Origin: Candidatus Symbiothrix dinenymphae
Lineage (GTDB): Bacteria; Bacteroidota; Bacteroidia; Bacteroidales; Azobacteroidaceae
DNA length: 43,407 nt
Direction of reading: 5' to 3'
NCBI GenBank assembly: GCA_001417715.1
Contig: BBRT01000158.1
Span: 1-43,407 of the forward strand
Shown here: one piece after another, positions 24,056-32,121 of the stretch
Numbering within the stretch: the stretch's first letter is position 1
How the letters are laid out: every line of letters begins with the position of its first letter
Notes under the pieces: model-generated
Databases searched by the model: none
Seen by the model: only the letters and a program-made list of their open reading frames with translations
What the model was told of the DNA's origin: nothing
Translations under genes and position numbers: made by a program

Positions 24056-25466
24056 TTTAATTGCGTTCAATTGCAGCATTTTTGCCAATTTTCGGGACAC
24101 ATTGCCACCATCGTTGAAAATTGACAGGACGTATGACTGCATTCAATTTTACGATGCAGATGTTGCCAAACGGCTGGTAGCGCATTTCGACAATGTAAAA
24201 AACGACAAACTTGTGATTTTGCATTTTGGCGACAGTCATATCCAAGCGGAAAATGCCACAACTTACACACGCAACGAGCTGCAAAACGACTATGGCGATG
24301 GGGGCAGAGGCATGATAGTCAACTATTCCGCTGCAAAGACTTATACATCAGTCAATTACACAACCGATAAAACAGGGGAATGGACGTATGCCAAAAGTTT
24401 TCAAATACCGCCCAAATTACCGCTCGGCATCACCGGAATGACAGTTGAAACAACCGAAGACAGTACGGAATTGCATTTTGCCTTCAAGGAGCCTATCCCG
24501 GCAGCTGCGCATAAAATAGTCGTCTTTTTTGAAAACAACGACAGAACTTCCGCATTTAATTTATTGATTGACAAAACCTTATACACATTCACCAATCAAC
24601 AGCTCAGGGCTCTAAACCACAATTATGTTGAAGTCTCCTATTTTGGTACTATCAATGAGATTTCGCTACACATTGCGTCTAACGGCACTGGTTCTGCGTT
24701 TTTTCGTTTTTACGGCATTGATATTGAAAAAACCGACAACAAAGGCATTGTTTATCATTCGCTTGGCGTAGGAGCCGCCTCAATGCGCTCTATGCTCTAT
24801 CTCGATAAACTGCCGGAACAGGCAAAATTGCTAAATCCGGACGTGGCTGTGGTGGATTTTGGCACAAACGACATTTTGTATTACAATACGGTAGAGGCAA
24901 ATCTTCCACCCACCATTAGTCAGATAATCAAGACATTACGAGATGTCAATCCGGAAATGCTCATCATCCTGACCTCCACACAGGACTTATTTCGCCACGG
25001 CAGATACATCACCGCAGGACCGAAATTTCGCGATTTGGTAGCCTCTGTTGCGCGTGCGGAGCATGCGATGTTTTGGAATTGGTACGATTTATCCGGCGGC
25101 TTACATTCCATACGCGACTGGTACAATGCCGGTTACGCACAACCCGACTGCATCCATCTGACAGCCAAAGGCTATGCCGCCAAAGGCAGTTTTTTGTACT
25201 CGTCCATCAAAAACACAATCGAACTTGTAAAACAAAATCCAACTATTCAACAACACACCGTCCCAATGAAAGATTATGCCGACATTCTCAAAAAGCATGC
25301 CGACGATTTCAGACCCTCAACCACATACAAAGTAAAGCCCGGCGACTCTCTTTTTGCAATAGCTCTCCGATACCACACAACAGTAAAAGCCATCATGCAG
25401 GCAAATAAATTGAACAGCGATTTTTTGAGAATAGGGCAGATTTTGGAGATTCCAAAGAGCAAATGA
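24030..25466 (+). CDS. SGNH/GDSL hydrolase or acetyltransferase with C-terminal LysM
   Basis: 478 residues from the ATG at 24030 (MKKWILFINLIAF, a signal peptide); ATGs at 24009 and 24027 are in the same frame. All three are inside the end of the previous gene. SGNH blocks are FGDSHIQAE (nucleophile Ser), VDFGTNDI (Asn) and PDCIHLTAKGY (Asp-x-x-His). Residues about 430-478 form a LysM domain (YKVKPGDSLFAIALRYHTTVKAIMQAN), which binds peptidoglycan glycan strands. Third gene of the MBOAT operon. It could add or remove acetyl groups on peptidoglycan; direction cannot be told from sequence. Confidence 0.88.
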   Translation: MKKWILFINLIAFNCSIFANFRDTLPPSLKIDRTYDCIQFYDADVAKRLVAHFDNVKNDKLVILHFGDSHIQAENATTYTRNELQNDYGDGGRGMIVNYSAAKTYTSVNYTTDKTGEWTYAKSFQIPPKLPLGITGMTVETTEDSTELHFAFKEPIPAAAHKIVVFFENNDRTSAFNLLIDKTLYTFTNQQLRALNHNYVEVSYFGTINEISLHIASNGTGSAFFRFYGIDIEKTDNKGIVYHSLGVGAASMRSMLYLDKLPEQAKLLNPDVAVVDFGTNDILYYNTVEANLPPTISQIIKTLRDVNPEMLIILTSTQDLFRHGRYITAGPKFRDLVASVARAEHAMFWNWYDLSGGLHSIRDWYNAGYAQPDCIHLTAKGYAAKGSFLYSSIKNTIELVKQNPTIQQHTVPMKDYADILKKHADDFRPSTTYKVKPGDSLFAIALRYHTTVKAIMQANKLNSDFLRIGQILEIPKSK

Positions 25467-25478
25467 AAAAAAAATCAC

Positions 25479-25486
25479 TACTTTTG
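25479..25486 (+). promoter_or_regulatory. Promoter -7 box of folB
   Basis: TACTTTTG, 22 bases before the folB start. Confidence 0.6.
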
Positions 25487-25507
25487 TGCAAAATATATTG
25501 AAAAATT

Positions 25508-25867
25508 ATGTCACATTTAGAACTGAAAGAGATGCAATTTTGCGCCTGTCATGGCGTGACGGCGCAAGAAAGGAAGGTTGGAAATACCTACATGGTGGAT
25601 TTGAACATTTATTTTGACTTCACGCGCGCGACACAAACGGACGAATTGAGCGACACCATCAGTTATGCCACTATTTATGAGCTGATTGCGCGCGAAATGG
25701 CAATTCCGTCCCACCTCATTGAGCACGTGGCGGGGCGAATTTTGCGCCAAATCCACCTCGCTTTTCCGCAAATTGACCGGTTGGAAATTCGCTTGGCAAA
25801 GCAAAATCCTCTGGGAGGCGATTTGAAAGAAGCAGCAGTGTTTCTCAGAAGTAACCGGCGTGTATAA
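25508..25867 (+). CDS. folB: Dihydroneopterin aldolase
   Basis: 119 residues, the usual length. It cleaves 7,8-dihydroneopterin in folate synthesis. Visible features are the opening LELKEMQFCACHGVTAQERKVG (active-site region with the conserved Glu), DTISYATIYELIAREM and IEHVAGRI (conserved Glu of the second signature), and a C-terminal RLAKQNPLGGDLKEAAV with the catalytic Lys. Single-gene unit with its own promoter. No other folate gene is in the window. Confidence 0.93.
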   Translation: MSHLELKEMQFCACHGVTAQERKVGNTYMVDLNIYFDFTRATQTDELSDTISYATIYELIAREMAIPSHLIEHVAGRILRQIHLAFPQIDRLEIRLAKQNPLGGDLKEAAVFLRSNRRV

Positions 25868-25885
25868 TTGGTAAGTTCAGTCTAT

Positions 25886-25920
25886 CAGGGGCAACGCATT
25901 AAATTTTTGCATTGCTACCA
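25886..25920. repeat. Imperfect palindrome with GGGCAACGCATTAAA
   Basis: CAGGGGCAACGCATTAAATTT...TTGCATTGC forms an imperfect inverted repeat (GCAACGCA/TGCATTGC). The first half recurs at 32822-32838, directly after the xseA stop. Both copies abut toxin-antitoxin modules. Confidence 0.6.
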
Positions 25921-26298
25921 AATCCACTGAACAGGATATAATTTGAACACACTATCAGAGCTAATCAGCGAAATATGTTCAGATACTGCTTGGGCTATGA
26001 TAAGTCGGTCGAATGGGTCTTTATGCACAAAATCCAATTTGGACAATTCCATCAAATGAGCAGACTTGATGGGCAATATCTCAAAACCGGCAATTATAGC
26101 CCTATTTATCATTGTTTCGATATTGCCGGATAATTTTAGTTTGCTCAAACTCATTTTGATGGTCATCTCCCAAAGGCTTGCTATGCTGACAATAAGAGTG
26201 CTCGTTACATCATTCATTGTTGCACAAATACCGGAGGGCAATTTTGCATCATCCTCAATAAACCAAATAAACGATTGGGTGTCTATCAGCAATTTCAT
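25915..26298 (-). CDS. PIN-domain toxin (VapC-like), module 1
   Basis: 127 residues with the PIN fold: MKLLIDTQSFIWF (first Asp), ASLWEMTIK (Glu), DPFDRLIIAQA (Asp) and a final SSDSVFKLY (Asp). These acidic residues make a ribonuclease site. It begins directly after the stop of the antitoxin gene. In this family the first motif is normally LDTH; here it reads IDTQ, so His is replaced by Gln. Confidence 0.88.
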   Translation of the reverse strand: MKLLIDTQSFIWFIEDDAKLPSGICATMNDVTSTLIVSIASLWEMTIKMSLSKLKLSGNIETMINRAIIAGFEILPIKSAHLMELSKLDFVHKDPFDRLIIAQAVSEHISLISSDSVFKLYPVQWIW

Positions 26299-26523
26299 TT
26301 ACATATACTCTTTGAAATCATCCAACGGCTCATTGAAGTCGTCACTCATCCAAACAACGGTGCCTTTCATACAACCGGCGTAAGGATGCGGCTTCTGCTG
26401 TGGCATATTCATTCCGTATTTATACAACAGAAATTCAACATAATCTGCTACTTCGCATTGTGCTTCCGGGGGAAGTTGGCGCATTTTGTGGTGTACTTTG
26501 TTTTTTGCGACTAATGTATTCAT
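26299..26523 (-). CDS. Antitoxin of PIN module 1 (DUF2281-like)
   Basis: 74 residues. The N-terminal part (HKMRQLPPEAQCEVADYVEFLLYKY) matches the DUF2281/VapB-like antitoxin pattern of a short helical domain. The C-terminal part (GTVVWMSDDFNEPLDDFKEYM) is the acidic segment that in such pairs wraps the PIN toxin. Read from a promoter box at 26550-26557. Confidence 0.85.
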   Translation of the reverse strand: MNTLVAKNKVHHKMRQLPPEAQCEVADYVEFLLYKYGMNMPQQKPHPYAGCMKGTVVWMSDDFNEPLDDFKEYM

Positions 26524-26549
26524 ATATTATTTCTTTTATTACAATGCCG

Positions 26550-26557
26550 CAAAGTTA
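26550..26557 (-). promoter_or_regulatory. Promoter -7 box of PIN module 1
   Basis: Reads TAACTTTG on the minus strand, 27 bases before the antitoxin start. Confidence 0.55.
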
Positions 26558-26590
26558 CAACATTTTTTCTGAATAAAAAGGGTTCAAAGC

Positions 26591-26626
26591 AAAAAACCGT
26601 CCGAAAGCGCAATCCTTCGGGCGGTT
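26591..26626 (-). terminator. Intrinsic terminator of the zinc-ribbon operon
   Basis: On the minus strand AACCGCCCGAAG pairs with CTTTCGGACGGTT around a short loop and is followed by TTTTTT. It lies 44 bases after the stop of the 26670 gene. Confidence 0.75.
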
Positions 26627-26669
26627 GAAAATCATATTTAGCAATTTTTATTTTGCCTCCACAAGTCGC

Positions 26670-27323
26670 TTATTTGACGATTCGCTTGATTTCATCAATG
26701 AAATAGGTTGCTTCTAATGGTTTGCACACAAAAATACGATTATCATCATTTTTCCATTGGTATGCCCAATCAAGGCAGTTCAGTGGTTCCAAAACCAGAA
26801 ACAAATCCTCATCCAATGGGGTTATTTCTTTCCTGTGAGAGTTACAATATTGAGTGAATTTGAAATGATATTCCTCATTTTTTGCCGAATATGTTCCGAT
26901 AAAGTAGGTTGTCGGATTATCTAAGCAATCCTCGGACAAAATGACAACGCCATTTTTATCAAGATATATACTCCCAATGCCACAATCCGTTTCTATCTCC
27001 GTGTCGCAAACATCAAAGTCCGCAGGAGCCCATCTGTAACATTTGCCGGAGGCTAATGTTAGATTTTTAATATCTGCCGGCGCAGTATCAACGCTCTCAC
27101 CAAAACTCTCACCAAAACTCTCAAACGCAGTATCCAGTAAACCTGTTTCTGCGGATATGTAGAGTAAAAGAGCCACAATACCGACTACAACACTCCATAT
27201 TTTTTTGAGTTTAGATTTCTCCTTTATTACAAGTTTTTCGTCGCACAATGGACAAATCGCTAACCCCTCTTCAATTTCTTCCGCACAAAACGGACATTCC
27301 ACTATTTTTTTATTTGTTTTCAT
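26670..27323 (-). CDS. Zinc-ribbon membrane protein, 217 residues, unknown
   Basis: N-terminal double CxxC zinc ribbon (CPFC at about 10-13, CPLC at about 24-27), one membrane segment (about 45-62), a short duplicated SFGESFGES linker, then a domain of about 140 residues with several Cys (GKCYRW, DVCD, DCGIG, EDCLD) and a pattern of Glu/Asp. It follows a second zinc-ribbon protein in the same operon. No family recognised; the ribbon resembles the zinc_ribbon_2 type put on bacterial membrane proteins of unknown role. Confidence 0.65.
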   Translation of the reverse strand: MKTNKKIVECPFCAEEIEEGLAICPLCDEKLVIKEKSKLKKIWSVVVGIVALLLYISAETGLLDTAFESFGESFGESVDTAPADIKNLTLASGKCYRWAPADFDVCDTEIETDCGIGSIYLDKNGVVILSEDCLDNPTTYFIGTYSAKNEEYHFKFTQYCNSHRKEITPLDEDLFLVLEPLNCLDWAYQWKNDDNRIFVCKPLEATYFIDEIKRIVK

Positions 27324-27339
27324 AATGTTTTTTACATTT

Positions 27340-27846
27340 TTAATTTATCCAACTCAATATTTTACTCACGACTCCCAACTTTTTAGAGAATCCACCTTCT
27401 TGTGCGTGAAGAATTTTAGCGATTTTCGCCCAATCTTCCTCTTCCAAATGGCTATAATCCCTGAATCTAATTTTCTTCCCATCTTCTGTTTTGACGGTAT
27501 ATTCAGTAAACGATTCATTCCGACTGTCATAAACATAGTGAGTAGAAGTCTTCTCAAGAGGTGCCTCAATAACATTCCCATTTTTAGTTTTGATGGTTAC
27601 AATACCATTTTTCACTCGGAATAATTCCAAGGTTAAACTTTTAGGAATAATCCATAACCAGCCTGCTTTTTCCCATAGAGTAAATTCCCTCGGTATAAAT
27701 TCCACCTCAGACCCTGCATGAATTTTGTCTTCTTCGGACAACGTCACATTCGGATTGTTTACCAACATTGTTTTGCAATGTCGGCATTTAATCGCTTTCA
27801 TCTTGATTTCCTCCCCGCAGTAGGGGCATTTTTTTGTTGTTACCAT
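27340..27846 (-). CDS. Zinc-ribbon protein with a PH-like region, 168 residues, unknown
   Basis: Begins with a double CxxC ribbon (CPYCGEEIKMKAIKCRHC), followed by a segment with a short aromatic stretch (LWEKAGWLWIIPKS) and beta-rich text (LELFRVKNGIVTIKTKNGNV) then EEEDWAKIAKILH. No signal peptide. Co-directional with the 28452 and 27323 genes, gaps 30 and 16 bases, so they form one transcript. Function unknown. Confidence 0.65.
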   Translation of the reverse strand: MVTTKKCPYCGEEIKMKAIKCRHCKTMLVNNPNVTLSEEDKIHAGSEVEFIPREFTLWEKAGWLWIIPKSLTLELFRVKNGIVTIKTKNGNVIEAPLEKTSTHYVYDSRNESFTEYTVKTEDGKKIRFRDYSHLEEEDWAKIAKILHAQEGGFSKKLGVVSKILSWIN

Positions 27847-27876
27847 GATGTTTTTATGAATTTAATAATTTATAAT

Positions 27877-28452
27877 TTATGCTAATTTTATTGCTTCTTG
27901 CAAGTATGGTGTGGATTCTTCGTACCCAAAAGTGCTTGATGCCGGATGAGATACCTGGCAAGCAGGTATTTCTTTGCCTTCCACAGGATAATAGTAAAAC
28001 TTGCCTTTTCGTACTCCATTATCGGGCAGGTGCTTCCATAGCCGCTCGCCCCATGCAATAACTAAGTCGGGTTTATACTCTTCGAGCACTTCAAAAAAGG
28101 CAGGATAACTGTTTTTGAAATCCTCGTCCGGTGGCGATGTGCGCGAGCCTTTCGCTACTGCCTTTTGAACAAAGTTGTAGAAGACCACAGACTCCCAAAA
28201 GTCAATCATGGTTGCGTCATCAACCTGTTTGCCAATCACAACATTTGCGAATGTTGTGAAAGTGTTCATCCAATCTTCATGTTCACCTTGCCCGCGCTTA
28301 TAATTCAAGAAGCGGTTTAAAACTACCTGAGTAAGGTCAGATTCGGTGTAAGCACCATGATGACTTTCTCCTAACACGAGAATTTTCTTCCCGTTGTACC
28401 CTTTTGTGGCATATTTTGTGCCAACCCAAGGACTAAATTTTACATTTTTCAT
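27877..28452 (-). CDS. Uracil-DNA-glycosylase-superfamily-like protein, 191 residues
   Basis: The opening ILVLGESHHGAY, the central DLVIAWGERLWKHLP and the late CQVSHPASSTFGYE match the layout of uracil-DNA-glycosylase-fold proteins (a G-E/D first motif, and a HPS/HPA-type second motif near residue 170). The assignment is by motif order only; standard UDG catalytic residues are not clearly present, so it may be an inactive or divergent member, or unrelated. It follows the TonB-domain gene by 57 bases and leads the zinc-ribbon genes. Confidence 0.45.
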   Translation of the reverse strand: MKNVKFSPWVGTKYATKGYNGKKILVLGESHHGAYTESDLTQVVLNRFLNYKRGQGEHEDWMNTFTTFANVVIGKQVDDATMIDFWESVVFYNFVQKAVAKGSRTSPPDEDFKNSYPAFFEVLEEYKPDLVIAWGERLWKHLPDNGVRKGKFYYYPVEGKEIPACQVSHPASSTFGYEESTPYLQEAIKLA

Positions 28453-28509
28453 ATTTTTTATTTATTTATGTTTTCCTACTCTTACGGCTTTGTAGGGCTT
28501 GCCTATACG

Positions 28510-29784
28510 TTAATAAGAACTTGCTCGTTGAGGTCTAAATCGAAGAACTTTGTCAACCCATGTGCGCACGGGCTGTCCACCCATTTCGCCCGGCGACCAG
28601 CGTGGCATCTTTTTGATAATGCGGATAGCCTCCTTTTCAAGACTGGCATCAGGCGCAGTGAGCACCACAACATCGCCAATAGAGCCGTCCCTTTCAACCA
28701 CAAATCGCAAGTTTACCACACCGCCGTTTGGGGTAGCCTCTGCGGGATACACGAGTTGCGTTTCTGTCCACGGAGAAAATTTATCATCTCCGCCGGGAAA
28801 AGAAGGTTGTACGTCCATACGATTATGTGCATAATAAATCCTATTCAATTCTTCCTCTCTTTGTTTTGCCTCTGCTGCCGCCTGTCTTTCTTTTTCCTGC
28901 GCCTGTCTTTCTTCTTCCTCTCTCTGTTTTGCCTCTCTCTGTTCTGCATCTTCTGCCGCCTGTTGTTCTTTTGAATAACTACAAACATATCCTTTCAGAT
29001 GTGAATTATTTATTCCAAAATCATCGAATGAAAAAGTAATTTCTTTTTGATTTGCTAATGGTAAATTCAATCTGTATTCTGAATTATTATTCTTTATATC
29101 GGTTAGTATTATTAACGATGGAAATAAGTTGTTTTCAACAAAAACCCACTCAAAATTACTGTTTTTCACGGTTCGCTTTTTCCACGAATCTTTAAATTTT
29201 TCGGCATCTGCAAGAGGAACATTTACTTTAGTTTGCCATGGTAATTTTTCGTCATAGTTACCTATTTTGAATTTAACAAGGAACGTTTCGTCTTCAGAGT
29301 TATAAGATGATAAATCTCCAGCTCCATAGTCACTCGTATAAGCTTCATCTGCAGAGTTATAGGAAATTCTATTGTACCACATTTTACTAGTATGATCTTG
29401 TATTTGTTCTTGTATTTGTTCAATGCAAATTTCATCAAATATTTCCTGCGACTTGCTTGTTAATCGTTCTTCGTAATCACTTTGTTTTTCAAACTCCCCT
29501 TTTGTTTGCCATTCTTCAAACTTGCTTGTAATCTTTGTTCGAATTTTATAATAATCAGTTTGTTCAAATTCACGCTGCTGCCGTTCCGCCAATTTTTTTG
29601 CCTCTTTTTCTTTTTCTGCTTTTTCACTCTCTTGTTTCCACTGCTGCCGCTCCGCCATTTCTTTTGCCTTTTTTGCTTTGTCGCGTTTCAACTCAGCCGG
29701 TGTTTTCAATCTTTCGGCAGCTTTTTTTTCTTTGTCTACCCACGAGGCAACCTGCGCTCTTTTTGTGTTTGTGCCGGTCAGCAT
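28510..29784 (-). pseudogene. TonB-domain secreted protein, 3' part cut off by IS66
   Basis: 424 codons that restart at an internal Met beyond the insertion element. Residues about 1-110 are a charged coiled coil rich in AERQQ and KEKEAKKLAE; a middle domain of about 180 residues (DEAYTSDYGAGDLSSYNSEDE, KVNVPLADAEKFKDSW) is unfamiliar; a second coiled coil (EDAEQREAKQREEEERQAQEKERQ) precedes a C-terminal TonB domain (FPGGDDKFSPW, VVNLRFVVERDGSIGDV, MPRWSPGEMGGQPVRTW). Without the element its frame is continuous with 31352-31556. Lacking a signal peptide, the remnant should not be exported. Confidence 0.85.
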
Positions 29785-29786
29785 CT

Positions 29787-29794
29787 CAAGACTG
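29787..29794. repeat. Left target-site duplication of IS66
   Basis: CAAGACTG, identical to 31352-31359; 8 bases is the duplication length usual for IS66 elements. Confidence 0.9.
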
Positions 29795-31351
29795 GTTACT
29801 ATACAGCACCGGGCTTAAGTCAACAGGAAAGCCCGTGATGCCGATTGTTTGTTTACCTGCGATGTTAGAGAAGACAGTTGTCCCGCAACCTGATGGTTGC
29901 GGCTATTTGAAAGGCAAGTAATGGCGACTGACCGTTCTTGCATGCAGTATCAGCAATGGAGTGTAGTTGGGCAAAGCCTTGAGCACCGGTCAGAGACCTG
30001 AAACAACCGGAGTTCTTAAGTTTGATTTTAAATGCCCGTATTGCTCGCTCCGAAGCATTGTTATCCGGAGGCACATTCTCATCTTCAAGAAAGTAAAAGA
30101 GGTAATCCCGATACTTTATCAGTCGCTTTTGCAAGGTTTTGATTTTTTCGTGAGCCTTGTCAATTGGTTCGTCAAGTAAGACTTGCAGTCGTTCTTGGAT
30201 GCGGGTCGTATCTATTTTCCCGACTGCATCTTTTCTCAGTTGTAGGGCATCCAAAATCAGTTGTTTCATTCGTTTGCTCCAAGTCTGTTTTTCGTACAAC
30301 TGGGAAGCATAAATCAGGTCGCGTAGAATATGAGAAGTGCATATTTGATGCGTTTTGACATTGGCACTAAAATAGCCGGCTAGACAATCTGTTACAAGCA
30401 CTGACATCGGAAGTCCCTCCGGCATCATTTTCTCAAACTCTTCTTTTTTGCGCGTAAGTCCCGCTTTGATGTATGTGAGCTGCTTGTTTTGAATCACCCA
30501 CGCCCACATTGTTTTTCCATTGACAGAACACGTTGTTTCATCTGCCCCAATAACAGGACTTGTGGTAAGACCAAGTCTGATGGTTTCGAAAGCCGGAGAT
30601 GTGCGGTATACCATGCGGTCTAAAATGTTACCGATGGTGCCAGGGGACATAGATAGTCCACAAAACTCGTTCATCGTATCGGTCAGCCTTTGGTAAGGAA
30701 GCCGCTGACGGATATTGAAATAGGTGACGGCAGCTTCAACGCCGGAACCATAGCTAATCCTGGAATTAACCCCTACCGGAAATTCACCATCATTAACCCA
30801 ACCACATTGGCAAACCTTACGCATTTTGTGATATTCTTTCACTATGGGACGAATGGGCGGAAGGTCTATTTCTTGACGAATTTCCAACATGCGTGCTTCC
30901 ACTGCGGATAAATCCTCCCCACAATGAGTACAAAAACAGGCACAAAGGTCAATTATTTCATCCGGTTTTTGCATCGTCAGCGTTTTGCCTACATGTCCTT
31001 TTTGACCGCCAACCGGACGACCGGTCTTTTGGCGAAGGTTCACTTTTTGGGTGCCGATAGGGTCTTTACTGGAAGGAAGATGGCTATTCTGACTGGTTTT
31101 AGGGTGCTCATAACGGGACAAGCGTGCGCGTAAGTCGGCGATCTCCTTGTCTTGAATCTCAATTGCTTTTTTTTGAATCGCATTCTCCTTTTGTAAAGTT
31201 CGAACCTCCGCAATCAATGTCTTCACTAAAATCTCTATGTCCATTATATCTCCCATATTACTATAACGGGAAAAGTGTCGGTTTAGTATTTAAAGTTCAG
31301 GATGATTCGTTTTTTTTATTAGTCCGCTGTGGGGAGGTGCTGTATAGTAAC
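29795..31351. mobile_element. Complete IS66-family insertion sequence
   Basis: 1557 bases bounded by perfect 16-base inverted ends (GTTACTATACAGCACC at 29795-29810 and its complement at 31336-31351) and flanked by the 8-base duplication CAAGACTG. It carries one transposase gene on the minus strand and no tnpA/tnpB accessory genes, the short single-gene IS66 layout. Intact ends, identical duplications and an unbroken transposase suggest a recent insertion. Confidence 0.95.
29865..31256 (-). CDS. IS66-family transposase (TnpC type)
   Basis: 463 residues; an alternative Met four codons on (31244) is possible. N-terminal leucine-zipper-like helix (about 5-50), a Cys-rich ribbon (CACFCTHCGEDL and VCQCGW), then the DDE core with Asp in VIGADETT, Asp in LVTDCLAGYF and Glu in PPDNNASERAIRAFK, and a C-terminal IS66-C-like tail. 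It is intact. Confidence 0.95.
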   Translation of the reverse strand: MGDIMDIEILVKTLIAEVRTLQKENAIQKKAIEIQDKEIADLRARLSRYEHPKTSQNSHLPSSKDPIGTQKVNLRQKTGRPVGGQKGHVGKTLTMQKPDEIIDLCACFCTHCGEDLSAVEARMLEIRQEIDLPPIRPIVKEYHKMRKVCQCGWVNDGEFPVGVNSRISYGSGVEAAVTYFNIRQRLPYQRLTDTMNEFCGLSMSPGTIGNILDRMVYRTSPAFETIRLGLTTSPVIGADETTCSVNGKTMWAWVIQNKQLTYIKAGLTRKKEEFEKMMPEGLPMSVLVTDCLAGYFSANVKTHQICTSHILRDLIYASQLYEKQTWSKRMKQLILDALQLRKDAVGKIDTTRIQERLQVLLDEPIDKAHEKIKTLQKRLIKYRDYLFYFLEDENVPPDNNASERAIRAFKIKLKNSGCFRSLTGAQGFAQLHSIADTACKNGQSPLLAFQIAATIRLRDNCLL

Positions 31352-31556
31352 CAAGACTGCCATTAAAAAGTTCTGTCACGACTACAGAATTTACATCAGA
31401 ATATCCCAGTTTTCGGGCTGCCTCTTTCTGAATCTGCTCAATTCTTTTCTCGTAAGCCGTTTTCTGCTGCGTTTTTTGCTGCGTTTTTTGCGCATACATT
31501 CCATTTAAACTGCTTAACGCCACTAATACCATCAAACTCACTAAAATTTTTTTCAT
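31290..31556 (-). pseudogene. TonB-domain secreted protein, 5' part interrupted by IS66
   Basis: 88 codons; the first 69 belong to the host gene and the last 19 are read into the element end. Signal peptide MKKILVSLMVLVALSSLNGMYAQ, a short (QKT) repeat (QKTQQKTQQKT), then ARKLGYSDVNSVVVTELFNGSL. Joining bases 31352 and 29786 restores one frame (GSLEMLTGTNTK), giving a protein of about 493 residues with signal, coiled coils and TonB domain. Confidence 0.85.
31352..31359. repeat. Right target-site duplication of IS66
   Basis: CAAGACTG, second copy of the target duplication. Confidence 0.9.
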
Positions 31557-31602
31557 TTTTTTTATTATTTAAATTATTAATATTTTCTAAACTTCATTTT
31601 TA

Positions 31603-31866
31603 CACATCAAAAAAGCATGGGTATCTTCTCCATGCTCTGTGGTCCCTAGTAATTACCTTTAATCCTAGAAAAGTAATACCCATGCTTGACACATAGGCAT
31701 TTACTACTATTCTACAGGATTACTTTGTTGAAAATTTACTAGGTTTTCAGAGCATCTCGAATATATAGCAAACGCTATCTCATTTTCCAATAAGCTTTTG
31801 CAGTGTGCTTAACAGCACAATATGTCATTTTTACGTCTTCATAAATTCTATTTTTTATTGAATTTT
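31603..31866 (-). ncRNA. Structured RNA C (leader or small RNA, unassigned)
   Basis: On the minus strand behind a promoter box (31873-31880). Contains TTATGAAGACGTAAA (31830-31844) as in RNA A, a TGTGC/GCACA hairpin, an ATAGC/GCTAT hairpin, then a rod closed by ATGCTCTG/CAGAGCAT (31748-31755 with 31632-31639) and CCTAGTAA/TTACTAGG as in RNA B. The end is a GCATGG/CCATGC hairpin with six T. An internal GCATGGGTAT can pair perfectly with the terminator strand ATACCCATGC, so two exclusive folds exist. The secreted TonB-domain gene starts about 50 bases later. Confidence 0.6.
31609..31635 (-). terminator. Intrinsic terminator of RNA C
   Basis: GCATGG and CCATGC around an 8-base loop, then TTTTTT on the minus strand. 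It overlaps the closing stem of the rod, so terminator and rod cannot both be complete. Confidence 0.6.
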
Positions 31867-31872
31867 CGGCGG

Positions 31873-31880
31873 CAAAGGTA
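31873..31880 (-). promoter_or_regulatory. Promoter -7 box of RNA C and the TonB-domain gene
   Basis: Reads TACCTTTG on the minus strand, about 316 bases before the gene start. Confidence 0.6.
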
Positions 31881-31991
31881 AGCAAAAGATTTTAATTGAC
31901 AAGCGAAAAATGCAAATTCGGCAAATATTTTTTATAATTCGGGCAAAAAATCTTTGTTCCGGTGCTCTGATGTGGTGGTGGCGGTGCGGGA

Positions 31992-32104
31992 TTAAATCGT
32001 GGAGCTGACCGTACCGTCAAACAGCTGTGTTTCAAGCACATCGCCTGTTTTTAGGGCGGTGGTTGATTTGACTGCTTTGCCGTTTTTGCGGGTAATCGAG
32101 TAGC
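31992..32104 (-). pseudogene. Duplicated 3' end of xseA (37 codons)
   Basis: 113 bases matching 32835-32947 with three substitutions, including the stop codon. Translates to ...YSITRKNGKAVKSTT...DGTVSSTI, the C-terminus of exonuclease VII large subunit. There is no upstream xseA sequence. The two copies are 843 bases apart in the same orientation and enclose PIN module 2. Confidence 0.9.
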
Positions 32105-32121
32105 AAATGCGCGGCGTGTAA

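Noticed and set aside
26299..28452. Reading 26.3-28.5 kb as a prophage remnant
   Set aside because: No integrase, structural or lysis genes; a toxin pair and zinc-ribbon genes are not sufficient.
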